Assembly: GCA_964428935.1 (NCBI GenBank)
Contig: CAYSAG010000174.1
Span: forward strand, 1-10,921
Source: JAADHY01 sp964428935
GTDB taxonomy: Bacteria; Planctomycetota; Planctomycetia; Planctomycetales; Planctomycetaceae
Length of the DNA: 10,921 nt
Direction: 5' to 3'
A program made the position numbers and the translations under genes. The notes beneath the pieces are model-generated. The model did not search any database. It saw only the letters and a list, made by a program, of their open reading frames with translations, and had not been told where the DNA came from. Below, piece by piece: positions 1-7,467 of the stretch. Position 1 is the stretch's first letter; each line of letters starts with the position of its first letter.

Positions 1-49
1 GGAAGCGGCGTCTGGTGCGAATGCGGCGGACGCCGCATCGAACGCCGAG

Positions 50-1423
50 ATGTCGGCCGGGGCGGACCGCACGGAGGAGGCGGGGGTCCGGGACCCTCGG
101 GTCCGGCAACTGCTGGAACGGCTCAACGAGCTACTGAACGGCAACTCTTCCCACGACGACCAGCCCTTCCGGCCCAAGGCTCCCGAAACACTGGAACAGA
201 CCGGCCTGACGTTCGAAGAGGTCGAGAAGCTCATTCTCAAGTACCTGAACGCGAAGGGCTCGGTCACCGGACGCGCCATTGCGGCTCAGATTCGCCTGCC
301 GTTTCGAATCGTGGACGACATCTTGCGCCAGCTCAAGCGTGAGCAGCTGGTCGTTTACCGCGGTGCGGCCACGGCTGGCGACTACGAGTTCACTCTGACC
401 GACGCGGGCCGCGAGCGGGCTCGCCGCTTTGCGCAAGAGTGCACCTACTACGGTTCGGCTCCGGTCACGCTGAAGGACTACCTGAAGGCCATGGAAGCGC
501 AGAGCATTGCGAAGCTCCATGTGACCGAGGAGGACCTGCGCGAGGCCTTTTCAGACCTGGTGGTCAGCGACGACCTGTTGGACCGGTTGGGCCCTGCCAT
601 CAGCTCCGGCCGCGGCCTGTTCCTGTTCGGTCACCCGGGGAACGGAAAGACGAGCATTGCTGAGCGGGTCATGCGAGCGTTCGGCTCGACGATCTGGATT
701 CCGCGGGCTCTGGGCATCGACGGCGACATCATTCGTCTGTACGACCCGGGCGTTCATGAAGCGGTCGAAGACAACACCGGCAAGAATGGCATCTTCGACC
801 TGTCGGACACAGACCACCGTTGGGTGCAGATTCTTCGTCCGACGGTCATCGCCGGCGGCGAGCTGACGATGTCGCAACTGGAGGTCACGCAGAACACGCA
901 GACCAAAATTTGTGAAGCGCCGTTGCAGTTGAAGAGCAACTGCGGCGCTTTGGTCATTGACGACTTCGGCCGCCAGCGCATGCCGGTCGACGAGCTGTTG
1001 AACCGTTGGATCGTACCGCTCGAAAAACGCTACGACTTTCTCAGCCTACCCAGCGGCAAGAAAATTCAGGTCCCGTTCGACCAGCTGATCATTTTCTCGA
1101 CGAACCTGGAACCTCGGGACTTGGTCGACGACGCCTTTCTGCGGCGCATTCCGTACAAGATTTACGTTCCCGACCCGACGGAGGAGCAATTTCATCAAAT
1201 CTTCGAACTGGTCGCTCCGACTCTGGGCTTCGAGTACGACCGGGAGGCCGTGCAGTACTTGATTGATCGGCACTACCGGCAGGCAGGACGACCGATGCGA
1301 GCGTGCCACCCGCGGGACCTGCTGGCCCAAATTCGCAGCTACTGCGTCTACAAGGGGCTGCCGAAGAAGATGCTGCCGGAGTATTTCGACTGGGCCGTCG
1401 AAAACTACTTCTCGGTCCTGTAG
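50..1423 (+). CDS. AAA+ ATPase with N-terminal winged-helix domain (planctomycete-type, role unknown)
   Basis: Cytoplasmic ATPase of 457 residues counted from the first ATG. Residues about 53-128 form a winged helix-turn-helix, ending in a typical wing segment (VVYRGAATAGDYEFTLTDAGR). The AAA+ core follows: Walker A GHPGNGKTS at 194-202, Walker B LVIDDFG at 301-307, sensor-1 IIFSTN at 347-352, a FLRRIP segment at 363-368 that may hold the arginine finger, and a GRP motif at 413-415 in the C-terminal lid. I recognise the family as widely conserved in planctomycetes, but know of no tested function. wHTH plus AAA+ suggests ATP-driven remodelling, possibly linked to DNA or a protein partner; this is inference. 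The ATG at 50 has no clear ribosome binding site, and the frame stays open to the left edge through an Ala-rich stretch, so the true start may lie outside the window. Identity as an AAA+ ATPase is firm; start and role are not. Confidence 0.9.
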   Translation: MSAGADRTEEAGVRDPRVRQLLERLNELLNGNSSHDDQPFRPKAPETLEQTGLTFEEVEKLILKYLNAKGSVTGRAIAAQIRLPFRIVDDILRQLKREQLVVYRGAATAGDYEFTLTDAGRERARRFAQECTYYGSAPVTLKDYLKAMEAQSIAKLHVTEEDLREAFSDLVVSDDLLDRLGPAISSGRGLFLFGHPGNGKTSIAERVMRAFGSTIWIPRALGIDGDIIRLYDPGVHEAVEDNTGKNGIFDLSDTDHRWVQILRPTVIAGGELTMSQLEVTQNTQTKICEAPLQLKSNCGALVIDDFGRQRMPVDELLNRWIVPLEKRYDFLSLPSGKKIQVPFDQLIIFSTNLEPRDLVDDAFLRRIPYKIYVPDPTEEQFHQIFELVAPTLGFEYDREAVQYLIDRHYRQAGRPMRACHPRDLLAQIRSYCVYKGLPKKMLPEYFDWAVENYFSVL

Positions 1424-1530
1424 ACTTGCGCGGGGAAGCAACGGTCTGGAGGAAACCCTCTCCTTTCAGTCGGAACAACGCCTGTGGGCGGGCAACGGTC
1501 GAGCGGAACGGTTCTCCAAGCGTGCGTTCC
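1424..1530 (+). other. Intergenic gap before the UbiB-family gene
   Basis: This 107-nt gap has no convincing promoter or terminator. A GGAGG at 1447-1451 looks like a ribosome binding site, but no ATG, GTG or TTG follows at useful spacing in the frame of the next gene, so it is probably chance. Confidence 0.4.
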
Positions 1531-3216
1531 ATGGACGACTTCGAGTCGCGACTGCAATCCCATCCGCTGCGTTTTCTGCGTCACCTGGGCCGAACGCGCG
1601 AGATTGTCACCGTCTTGCTGAACTACGGCTTTGGTGACCTGGTGGAACGTACGCACCTGCGGCAGTACTTGCAGTGGGGCCGACGTGTGGTCCTGCGCCG
1701 GCCGCCAGAGCCGGTCACACCGCTCACTCGCGCCCAGCGCATCCGACTGGCTTTGGAAAGCTTGGGGGCGACGTTCATCAAGTTCGGACAGGTCTTGAGC
1801 ACACGCCCCGACCTCGTCCCGCCCGACGTGATTGCCGAGCTGGAGAAGCTACAGGAGCACGTACCTCCGTTTCCGGCCGAGGTGGCTGTGGCGGAAATCG
1901 AACGCGAGCTGGGCACGGAAATCGGCGTGCTGTTCGCGGAGTTCGAACGCGAGCCCCTGGCGGCCGGCTCTCTGGCGCAGGTCCACAAAGCGAAAGACCA
2001 TCTGGGACGTCTGTGGGCCGTCAAAGTGCGTCGGCCCGGCGTCGTGCGAGAGGTGGAGCGGGACCTGGGGTTGATGTACGAGTTGGCTGTGCTGATCGAG
2101 CGGCACATTCCCGAGGCGGCGGTGTTCGACCCGGTGGGCCTGGTCCGTCATTTTGCTCGAGCCATTCGGCGGGAAATGAACTTCACGCGCGAGGCCCGCT
2201 CCATCGACACCTTCAAACGTCTCTTTCGCAACGACGCCAGCCTGTACGTCCCCACGGTCGACTGGGAACGCACCACCGACGCCGTCCTGACCATGGAGTT
2301 CATCGACGGGTGCCACATCAATGACTACCCCGCGCTGGAGCGGCTGGGCATTCAACGGCTGAGCCTGGCCAACAATCTGGCCCACATTTTCATGAAGCAA
2401 ATGTTCGAGCTGGGGTTCTTTCACGGAGACCCGCACCCGGGAAACATTCGCGTGCTGTCGGACGGTTCCATTTGCCTACTCGACTACGGCATGGTCGGGG
2501 TGATCGACGACGAAAAGCGCGAGCTGTTCATCGACATGTTGATTGCCGTGCACCGACGGAACGTGCAGGCCGTGGTGGAGACGATTCAGCAGCTCGGCTA
2601 CGCCATGCAGCCGCTCGACCTGCCCCTGCTGACCGCCGACGTGCGGGACTTCATCGACGCCTACTACGGAGTCGAGCTGGCAAAGATCGACGTCTCGTCG
2701 GTCCTTCGCGACTTCGTCAACATTTTGAGCAACCACCGAATCCGCTGCCCGGGCGAGTTGATGCTGCTGACGCGAGCCATGATGACATTGGAAGGTGTGG
2801 TCCGCGACTTGGCGCCGGAGTTCAATTCGGCCGAGGTGTTGGCTCCGTACCTGGAACGGCTCATTCGCGAACGTTACAGCCCGCAGCGAGTCGCCGAACG
2901 GGTTCTCGACGAGGCTCGTACTCTGGCTCGACTGACGCACGACCTGCCCCGCCACGTCGGTCGGACGCTGAAAAAGCTCAGCGAAGACGACCTGCGAATC
3001 CAACTGGAACACCGACGGCTGGACCGACTCATTACGGAACTCGACCGCTCCAGCAACCGCATGGCCATTGGCATGATCATTGCCGCGCTCATTGTGGCCT
3101 CGGCGCTGGTCATCCAGAACGCGAGCTTCTACTGGCTGAGCGTGCCAATTTTCATTCTGTCGTCGCTGCTTGGAGCGTGGCTCATTTACGGAATCTTTCG
3201 CAGCGGCAAACTGTAG
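1531..3216 (+). CDS. AarF/UbiB/ABC1-family atypical protein kinase-like ATPase
   Basis: The protein has 561 residues, the usual length for bacterial UbiB/AarF proteins. Family hallmarks appear in order: the KxGQ motif (KFGQ, 84-87) with the following RPDLVP segment, the Ala-rich replacement of the glycine loop (AAGS, 144-147), the nucleotide-binding lysine in WAVKVRRPG (K165), the catalytic-loop equivalent HGDPHPGN (298-305) and the metal-binding DYG (318-320). Two C-terminal membrane segments (about 511-529 and 533-556) match the UbiB membrane anchor. Known members act as ATPases supporting isoprenoid quinone synthesis or membrane lipid homeostasis. No quinone gene lies nearby, so the substrate here is open and I give no gene symbol. 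I chose the ATG at 1531 because the frame upstream is non-homologous and the resulting N-terminus starts like family members. A GTG at 1522 is the nearest alternative, and neither has a strong ribosome binding site. Confidence 0.92.
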   Translation: MDDFESRLQSHPLRFLRHLGRTREIVTVLLNYGFGDLVERTHLRQYLQWGRRVVLRRPPEPVTPLTRAQRIRLALESLGATFIKFGQVLSTRPDLVPPDVIAELEKLQEHVPPFPAEVAVAEIERELGTEIGVLFAEFEREPLAAGSLAQVHKAKDHLGRLWAVKVRRPGVVREVERDLGLMYELAVLIERHIPEAAVFDPVGLVRHFARAIRREMNFTREARSIDTFKRLFRNDASLYVPTVDWERTTDAVLTMEFIDGCHINDYPALERLGIQRLSLANNLAHIFMKQMFELGFFHGDPHPGNIRVLSDGSICLLDYGMVGVIDDEKRELFIDMLIAVHRRNVQAVVETIQQLGYAMQPLDLPLLTADVRDFIDAYYGVELAKIDVSSVLRDFVNILSNHRIRCPGELMLLTRAMMTLEGVVRDLAPEFNSAEVLAPYLERLIRERYSPQRVAERVLDEARTLARLTHDLPRHVGRTLKKLSEDDLRIQLEHRRLDRLITELDRSSNRMAIGMIIAALIVASALVIQNASFYWLSVPIFILSSLLGAWLIYGIFRSGKL

Positions 3217-3319
3217 CGTCGGACGTTTGTCACTGCGCGAGCCACGGCCGGGTGGTCCGTCGGTTTTCGAATGGCGTGGTTCTCCGTGGCCGACCGGCGT
3301 GGCCCGCCGTTTCGGCAGT

Positions 3320-3328
3320 TGCTACATT
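3320..3328 (+). promoter_or_regulatory. Possible extended -10 promoter for the stress protein gene
   Basis: TGCTACATT fits the TGn plus TAnnnT form of an extended -10 box, about 100 nt upstream of the ATG at 3431. No good -35 box lies 16-18 nt upstream, so this is a weak call. Confidence 0.25.
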
Positions 3329-3416
3329 CTTTTGCGTCGAAGGGGGTTGGGCGAGCGGCCGTGTGCCGCGTTCGTAGAAGAGCCGTTCGAGTCCCCGCCT
3401 TGTCAGGCCCTCGGTC

Positions 3417-3421
3417 GGGAG
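3417..3421 (+). promoter_or_regulatory. Ribosome binding site deciding the stress protein start
   Basis: GGGAG, 9 nt before the ATG at 3431. It supports the 155-residue form over the in-frame upstream starts, which lack such a site. Confidence 0.65.
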
Positions 3422-3430
3422 CCCGAAGAA

Positions 3431-3898
3431 ATGATTACGCTGGAGCGGATTCTGGTGCCGGTCGACTTCAGCAAGTTTTCCCGCCACGCGCTCAAGTACG
3501 GCTGCGCGTTCGCCAAAGAGTTCAACTCGGAGCTGCACCTGTTGCACGTGCTGCACGACTTGGTGCACATTGTTCCCGAGACGGGAACGCCGTTGCCCAC
3601 GCCGGACACGTACTTCCGCGAACTGCGTGAGTCGGTTCAAAGGGCGCTGGACGAGCTGCCCGGCAGCCTGTGGAAAGGGGGAAAGGGAATTGTTCGCGAG
3701 CTGCGGACGGGAACGCCGTTCCTGGAAATCGTTCGCTACGCTCGGGAGAAAGAAATCGACCTGATTGTGCTCGGGACTCACGGCCGAGGTGCGCTGGTCC
3801 ACTTGCTGCTCGGGAGCGTGGCGGAGAAGGTCGTCCGCAAGGCCCCTTGCCCCGTCCTGACGGTGCGGCACCCCGAGCACGAGTTCGTGGTGGACTGA
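3431..3898 (+). CDS. Universal stress protein (UspA family, single domain)
   Basis: Cytoplasmic protein of 155 residues, normal for a single-domain Usp. It starts MITLERILVPVDFS, the typical first beta strand with the conserved nucleotide-contacting Asp (VPVDFS). Near the C-terminus it has IVLGTHGRG followed nine residues later by GS and then VAEKVVRKAPCPVLTV. This is the G-2x-G-9x-G-S/T motif of ATP-binding Usp proteins, so ATP binding is likely. Family members act as small nucleotide-binding regulators in stress or starvation; the specific partner cannot be read from sequence. The ATG at 3431 gives the normal family N-terminus and has a GGGAG site 9 nt upstream. The next gene, a TSUP transporter, begins 118 nt downstream; co-transcription is possible but not shown. 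Confidence 0.93.
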   Translation: MITLERILVPVDFSKFSRHALKYGCAFAKEFNSELHLLHVLHDLVHIVPETGTPLPTPDTYFRELRESVQRALDELPGSLWKGGKGIVRELRTGTPFLEIVRYAREKEIDLIVLGTHGRGALVHLLLGSVAEKVVRKAPCPVLTVRHPEHEFVVD

Positions 3899-4002
3899 AC
3901 GGACCGACGTGGCAACGGAAGCGGCTCGGGCAGCGAAAACCACGCTCCTTGCTGACGTCTTGGCTACGTGCGGTCGTGCGCCTGCAGCGAAGACCCGTTC
4001 AC

Positions 4003-4006
4003 GGAG
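4003..4006 (+). promoter_or_regulatory. Ribosome binding site of the TSUP transporter gene
   Basis: GGAG, 10 nt before the ATG at 4017. It supports this start. Confidence 0.55.
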
Positions 4007-4016
4007 ACGCTGTTGA

Positions 4017-4814
4017 ATGTCGTTGTTAGTGCTGGCCGTTTTAATGTTCCTGGTCGCGCTGGGCTTTTCCATTCTCGGCCAAGGTGGCGGCATTCTGTAC
4101 ACACCCATTCAAGTTTGGGCGGGTATTGAGTTTCACGAAGCAGCGACGACCAGCTTGTTCCTAATCATGGTGTTGTCGCTGTCGGCAACGCTGGTGTTTC
4201 GCCGGGCTAAGAGGACCGATTGGCCGTTGGCGCTGGTGTTGGAGACGGCCACCACGGCCGGGGGTTTTGTCGGCGGTTTCTGGTCGGGAGCGTTTTCGGG
4301 TCGCAGCCTTTCGGCCCTTTTTGCGGCGGTGGTCACTTTGGCGGCGTACTTCATGGTGCGGCCGTTCGGAAACGCGACGGCTTGTCCTTCGGACGAGGCT
4401 CGACCGTGGTTCTCCTGGCGGCGGCAACTGGGTGAGGAAGTCTACTGCGTCAATCTGGCGTTGGCCTTGCCCATTTCGTTTGCTGCTGGTTTGGTGAGCG
4501 GTCTGGTGGGCGTCGGCGGCGGTGTGCTGAAAGTACCGATGATGGTTCTGTTGTTCGGCGTGCCCATGGACATTGCCGTTGGTTGCAGCGCCTTCATGGT
4601 CGGCGTGACGGCGGCGGGCGGGTTCGTCGGGCACGTGGCTCGCGGACACTGGGATTGGCGGTTGTCGCTGATTCTTGCGGTCGCGGTCTTTGCCGGTGGC
4701 CAGGTCGGTAGTCGGATTTCCGTGAACCTGGACAAAGCCAAACTGCGTCGCGGCTTTGGCGTCTTCCTGTTCGTGGTTGCCGTACTCATGTTCGCGCGGG
4801 CCTACCGAATGTGA
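4017..4814 (+). CDS. TauE/SafE (TSUP) family membrane transporter
   Basis: Inner-membrane protein of 265 residues, the usual size for the sulfite exporter TauE/SafE family. It shows the two-repeat design of the family. The first half has GQGGGILYTP at 21-30, and the second has GVGGGVLKVP at 165-174, each after a hydrophobic helix. About eight hydrophobic segments are visible, with a central hydrophilic loop at about 116-142. Known family members move sulfite, sulfoacetate or other small organosulfur and carboxylate anions; nothing in this sequence or its neighbours fixes the substrate. The start has a GGAG site 10 nt upstream. The gene ends 73 nt from the convergent stop of the next gene. Family assignment is firm; substrate is unknown. 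Confidence 0.92.
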   Translation: MSLLVLAVLMFLVALGFSILGQGGGILYTPIQVWAGIEFHEAATTSLFLIMVLSLSATLVFRRAKRTDWPLALVLETATTAGGFVGGFWSGAFSGRSLSALFAAVVTLAAYFMVRPFGNATACPSDEARPWFSWRRQLGEEVYCVNLALALPISFAAGLVSGLVGVGGGVLKVPMMVLLFGVPMDIAVGCSAFMVGVTAAGGFVGHVARGHWDWRLSLILAVAVFAGGQVGSRISVNLDKAKLRRGFGVFLFVVAVLMFARAYRM

Positions 4815-4887
4815 GGGGCTCGGGCGGTCGAGCGGCTGGCACGCCGTCGCGAGGACCCGACCTCGGCTCGTGGTGCTGCCGACAGAG
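4815..4887. other. Convergent gap with two short GC hairpins
   Basis: Gap between two converging stop codons. It holds two small perfect stems: GCTCG/CGAGC (4818-4822 with 4829-4833) and CGAGG/CCTCG (4850-4854 with 4861-4865), each with a 6-nt loop. Neither has a T-tract, so a classical intrinsic terminator is not visible here. Confidence 0.3.
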
Positions 4888-7197
4888 TCAGGGCGACTGC
4901 CCTGGGTTTGCTTCCGCGCGGCGTCCCCGAGGCGCTTCCGACTCCGACTTCAACGTCAGCGTCGCTCGCCGAACGGAAAAACAGTCGTTGCCGGAAAAGA
5001 CCAAGTACAGTGTTCGGCCGTCGCGGCTCATCCACTTGGTCGGAAAGCAGCTCGTTTCTCCGGGCCCGACGTCCCAATCCTCGGTGAAGTACACCGTCGT
5101 CCAAGGCCCCCACGGCTCCGGCGCGTCGTAAATGCCAAAGCCACCCTGGAAGCGCGGACCGCGAGGGTCGCGGCTTTCGGGCAGCACCTGACACCAAAGG
5201 TACCGCTTCAGTCCGGCGTTGTACGTAATTCCGCTTCGGTAGCAACGCCCGCAGTGCACGAACACCGCTCCGCGTTTCGTCACGTCCCGGGTCCAAATGG
5301 GCTGTCCGTCTTCGTCCAGCGTTTGGAAAAACTCGTACGCTTCGCGGTGAAGAATGCGGTCCTTGGGAACGCGGCACAGGACCATTCGGTCCGCAGGCCG
5401 GTAAGCGCTGTCGCTGTCAGGAGAGTAAACGTAGACGTACCCGTCGCGGGCGCCGGAGTAATTGCGGCCAAAGTTGAGAAACGTCGGCGCACCAAAGCTT
5501 GTCGTGAACTTCCAGTCGGCCCACTTCCAGGTCTTTCCGTGGTCGGTCGACCAAGCCAGTTGTGAGTTGCCCGCGTTCCGGACCCACAGGTAGAGCACTC
5601 CGTCGACCATGAGAATCCCGCTGGCTTTCCGGCCCGCTGCGCCCTGGCCGAGCTGCTCCAGGTCCCGAGAGCGAATGTTGACGCCGCGGAAGTCCGTCGG
5701 GCCGCCAAGGACCTTGGCCAGTCCGAGGCTGAGCTTTTTCTCGACGTGCGGCTCGAACCCCCAACCGTCTCCGTAAGCCGTGTAAAGGGCGTCGTCGTCC
5801 GCCCAGGTCAACGGCCAGTTGTCGCTGCCGCAGGCCGCGCGAATGATTGAACCAGCCGGAGCCCACTGGATTGACGCAATGACCGGACTGGGCGGGTAGG
5901 GGGCGTGTCGAGCGGAGAGCGAGGCTTCGCGGCGGTGGTCGGTGGCCGAATTGGAGCGGCGGCGCTTCGGACGAGCCGCCGGTTTAGTGTTTGGAGCTGC
6001 GGTCCGCTGTGAGGCACGTTCCGTTCGTCTGAAGGCTCGCCCCGACGCCGACCGCCGCGCTGAAACCCTTGGGGTGCCGGCTTGTCCGGACCTCGCCGAC
6101 CCGACCGTCTCCACAATTGGCTCGAGGAACGGCTCCAACACGTCGTAGTGGTTTTGGCCCGGCCGGCGCGGCCACTGTTTGCCTCGCTCGCCGGCGCGGA
6201 CCACCACGAGGTCCAACGAGGGCACGACGACAATCAGACTGTCGTACAAGCCCCAGGCCCAGAAGGCGTCGCGCGGGACACACGGCAGCGTCCCGTCGGC
6301 GTTGTTCCACCAGAGAAGTCCGTAGTGGTCGGAGGCATTTCCGTAGCGGTCCGTCCATTCCGGCAGTCCGACCACCGACGGAACGGGGTGGCTGGCCATT
6401 CGGACGAAGTCTTCGGAAAGAATCTGTCGGTCCTTCCACCGGCCCCGACGCAGGTAGAGGTACCCCAGTCGGACCAACGCTTCGACGTTGGCGTGAATGC
6501 CCGCTCCGAACTCACGCCGAGCCACACCAGCAATGGTCGCCGGTCGGTACTGGTTCTTCCGCCAGCGCAAGTCGTCGCGCGAAATGCCGAGCGGCTCGAA
6601 CACCCGTTCGAACAAAACCTCTTGCAAGTCGCGGCCGTACTGGAGCGTCAAGCACTCGGCCAGCCAGTTCGGTCCACCGTCGCTGTAGTGCCAGTGAGTG
6701 CCGGGTCGGAACAGCAGCCGTCCGTACCCACCCGGTTTCTCGAACCCGGCCGTGTGGGTCGCCAAATGCAAAAGGGTGAGTTCGTCCAGCCAGCCGGTGT
6801 CGGCATTGCTTTGGGGCGGCACGCCGAGACTGGGGTGGTAGCGGCGAGCGGGAACGTCGAGCCGAACCCGTCCGTCTTTCAAAGCAATTCCCAGCATGGT
6901 CGCCCCGAACGACTTGGTGGCCGACTTAATGTCGTACCGCTTCTTCTGGTCGCCCCACCGCAAGACGACGCGGCCACGCCACAGGACCATTCCGGAGCCG
7001 CCAGCGGAGAGGGCGTAACGCTTGGCCCGCTCCAGTTTGGAAGCGTCCAGCTCGACTTCGGCCGGACGAACGCTGGGCCAGTCGGGCGACGGCCAGACCA
7101 CGTCGGCCGTCTCGCCCGCGACAGCTCCGGTCGCAACCAAAGTCACGGCGGCCACAAGCGTCAGAAAACAAGTGAGCGTTCTGTGGCGGCGATTCAC
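4888..7197 (-). CDS. Secreted serine-hydrolase (beta-lactamase/PBP-like) fused to a DUF4185-like propeller domain
   Basis: A single 769-residue protein with three parts. A Sec signal peptide covers about residues 1-28 (MNRRHR, then a hydrophobic core ending VATGAVAG). A class C beta-lactamase-like serine hydrolase domain spans about 33-368, with the nucleophile motif SATK at 92-95, Y-S-D at 171-173 in place of Y-x-N, and AWG at 314-316 where family members carry HxG or KTG. A basic, low-complexity linker at about 369-431 follows. The C-terminal domain (about 432-750) resembles DUF4185/sialidase-type beta-propeller proteins and contains an Asp-box (STDHGKTW, 550-557). The product is probably exported and acts on a peptide, ester or glycan outside the cytoplasm; the substrate is unknown. 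In the planctomycete proteins I recall, the two domains are separate proteins, so the fusion is notable. The GTG at 7197 was chosen because it starts directly before the signal peptide and has a GGGG site 7 nt upstream. A GTG at 7275 would bury the signal. Confidence 0.85.
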   Translation of the reverse strand: MNRRHRTLTCFLTLVAAVTLVATGAVAGETADVVWPSPDWPSVRPAEVELDASKLERAKRYALSAGGSGMVLWRGRVVLRWGDQKKRYDIKSATKSFGATMLGIALKDGRVRLDVPARRYHPSLGVPPQSNADTGWLDELTLLHLATHTAGFEKPGGYGRLLFRPGTHWHYSDGGPNWLAECLTLQYGRDLQEVLFERVFEPLGISRDDLRWRKNQYRPATIAGVARREFGAGIHANVEALVRLGYLYLRRGRWKDRQILSEDFVRMASHPVPSVVGLPEWTDRYGNASDHYGLLWWNNADGTLPCVPRDAFWAWGLYDSLIVVVPSLDLVVVRAGERGKQWPRRPGQNHYDVLEPFLEPIVETVGSARSGQAGTPRVSARRSASGRAFRRTERASQRTAAPNTKPAARPKRRRSNSATDHRREASLSARHAPYPPSPVIASIQWAPAGSIIRAACGSDNWPLTWADDDALYTAYGDGWGFEPHVEKKLSLGLAKVLGGPTDFRGVNIRSRDLEQLGQGAAGRKASGILMVDGVLYLWVRNAGNSQLAWSTDHGKTWKWADWKFTTSFGAPTFLNFGRNYSGARDGYVYVYSPDSDSAYRPADRMVLCRVPKDRILHREAYEFFQTLDEDGQPIWTRDVTKRGAVFVHCGRCYRSGITYNAGLKRYLWCQVLPESRDPRGPRFQGGFGIYDAPEPWGPWTTVYFTEDWDVGPGETSCFPTKWMSRDGRTLYLVFSGNDCFSVRRATLTLKSESEAPRGRRAEANPGQSP
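5905..6093 (-). other. Linker-encoding segment inside the fusion gene
   Basis: This stretch encodes about 63 residues rich in Arg, Ala, Ser and Thr, with no hydrophobic or domain-like pattern, between the hydrolase and propeller domains. It uses many codons that are uncommon in the flanking domains (TCA, CCA, AGA, AGG, GCA, ACT), as expected if it was once intergenic sequence. No signal-peptide remnant for the second domain is visible in any of the three minus-strand frames. Confidence 0.5.
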
Positions 7198-7467
7198 GGC
7201 AAATCCCCTTTCTCTGACCGCTGCCGGTTGAGAGTGTGAAGGCGTGCACGACAAAGGTCGGACCAGCGTCGACACCGACGGCGTCAGGTCCGGCGCGCGT
7301 GTCTGCGTCGGCTGCTCAACGGCTCGGCGCTACACAAGTCGGCGGCGTTTGTAAAGCGAGCCGGTTTGAAAGTGAAAGTCGTCGTGGAGCGGTTTGCCGT
7401 CGCCACGTCGGGCCGTCCGCCGGCGGCGACTCGTCCGACCCAAGACGTTCGGCCCCCGTCCTTCCGC
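7198..7467 (-). other. Intergenic region upstream of the fusion gene
   Basis: A 270-nt gap between the URO-D-like gene and the fusion gene, both on the minus strand. It carries the ribosome binding site of the fusion gene at 7205-7208. A weak promoter candidate exists (TTTACA at 7350-7355 and TGTAGC at 7329-7334, spacer 15), about 130 nt before the start. No clear terminator for the URO-D-like gene is seen. Confidence 0.3.
7205..7208 (-). promoter_or_regulatory. Ribosome binding site deciding the GTG start of the fusion gene
   Basis: On the minus strand AAAGGGGA lies with its GGGG 7 nt before the GTG at 7197. This places translation start right at the signal peptide. Confidence 0.5.

Larger units (their letters stand above)
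3217..3430 (+). other. Intergenic region before the universal stress protein gene
   Basis: A 214-nt non-coding gap between the kinase-like gene and the stress-protein gene. The same frame stays open back into the kinase gene, but that stretch reads as Arg/Pro-rich non-homologous sequence and is not part of the stress protein. It contains a possible extended -10 element near 3320-3328 and the ribosome binding site at its right end. Confidence 0.5.

Noticed and set aside
4815..4887. Intrinsic terminator between the convergent genes
   Set aside because: Only two 5-bp stems and no T-tract, so it is kept as a low-confidence gap note, not called a terminator.
6082..7239. A long open plus-strand frame opposite the fusion gene
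   Set aside because: The product has no recognisable motifs; the minus-strand frame carries a signal peptide and clear domains.
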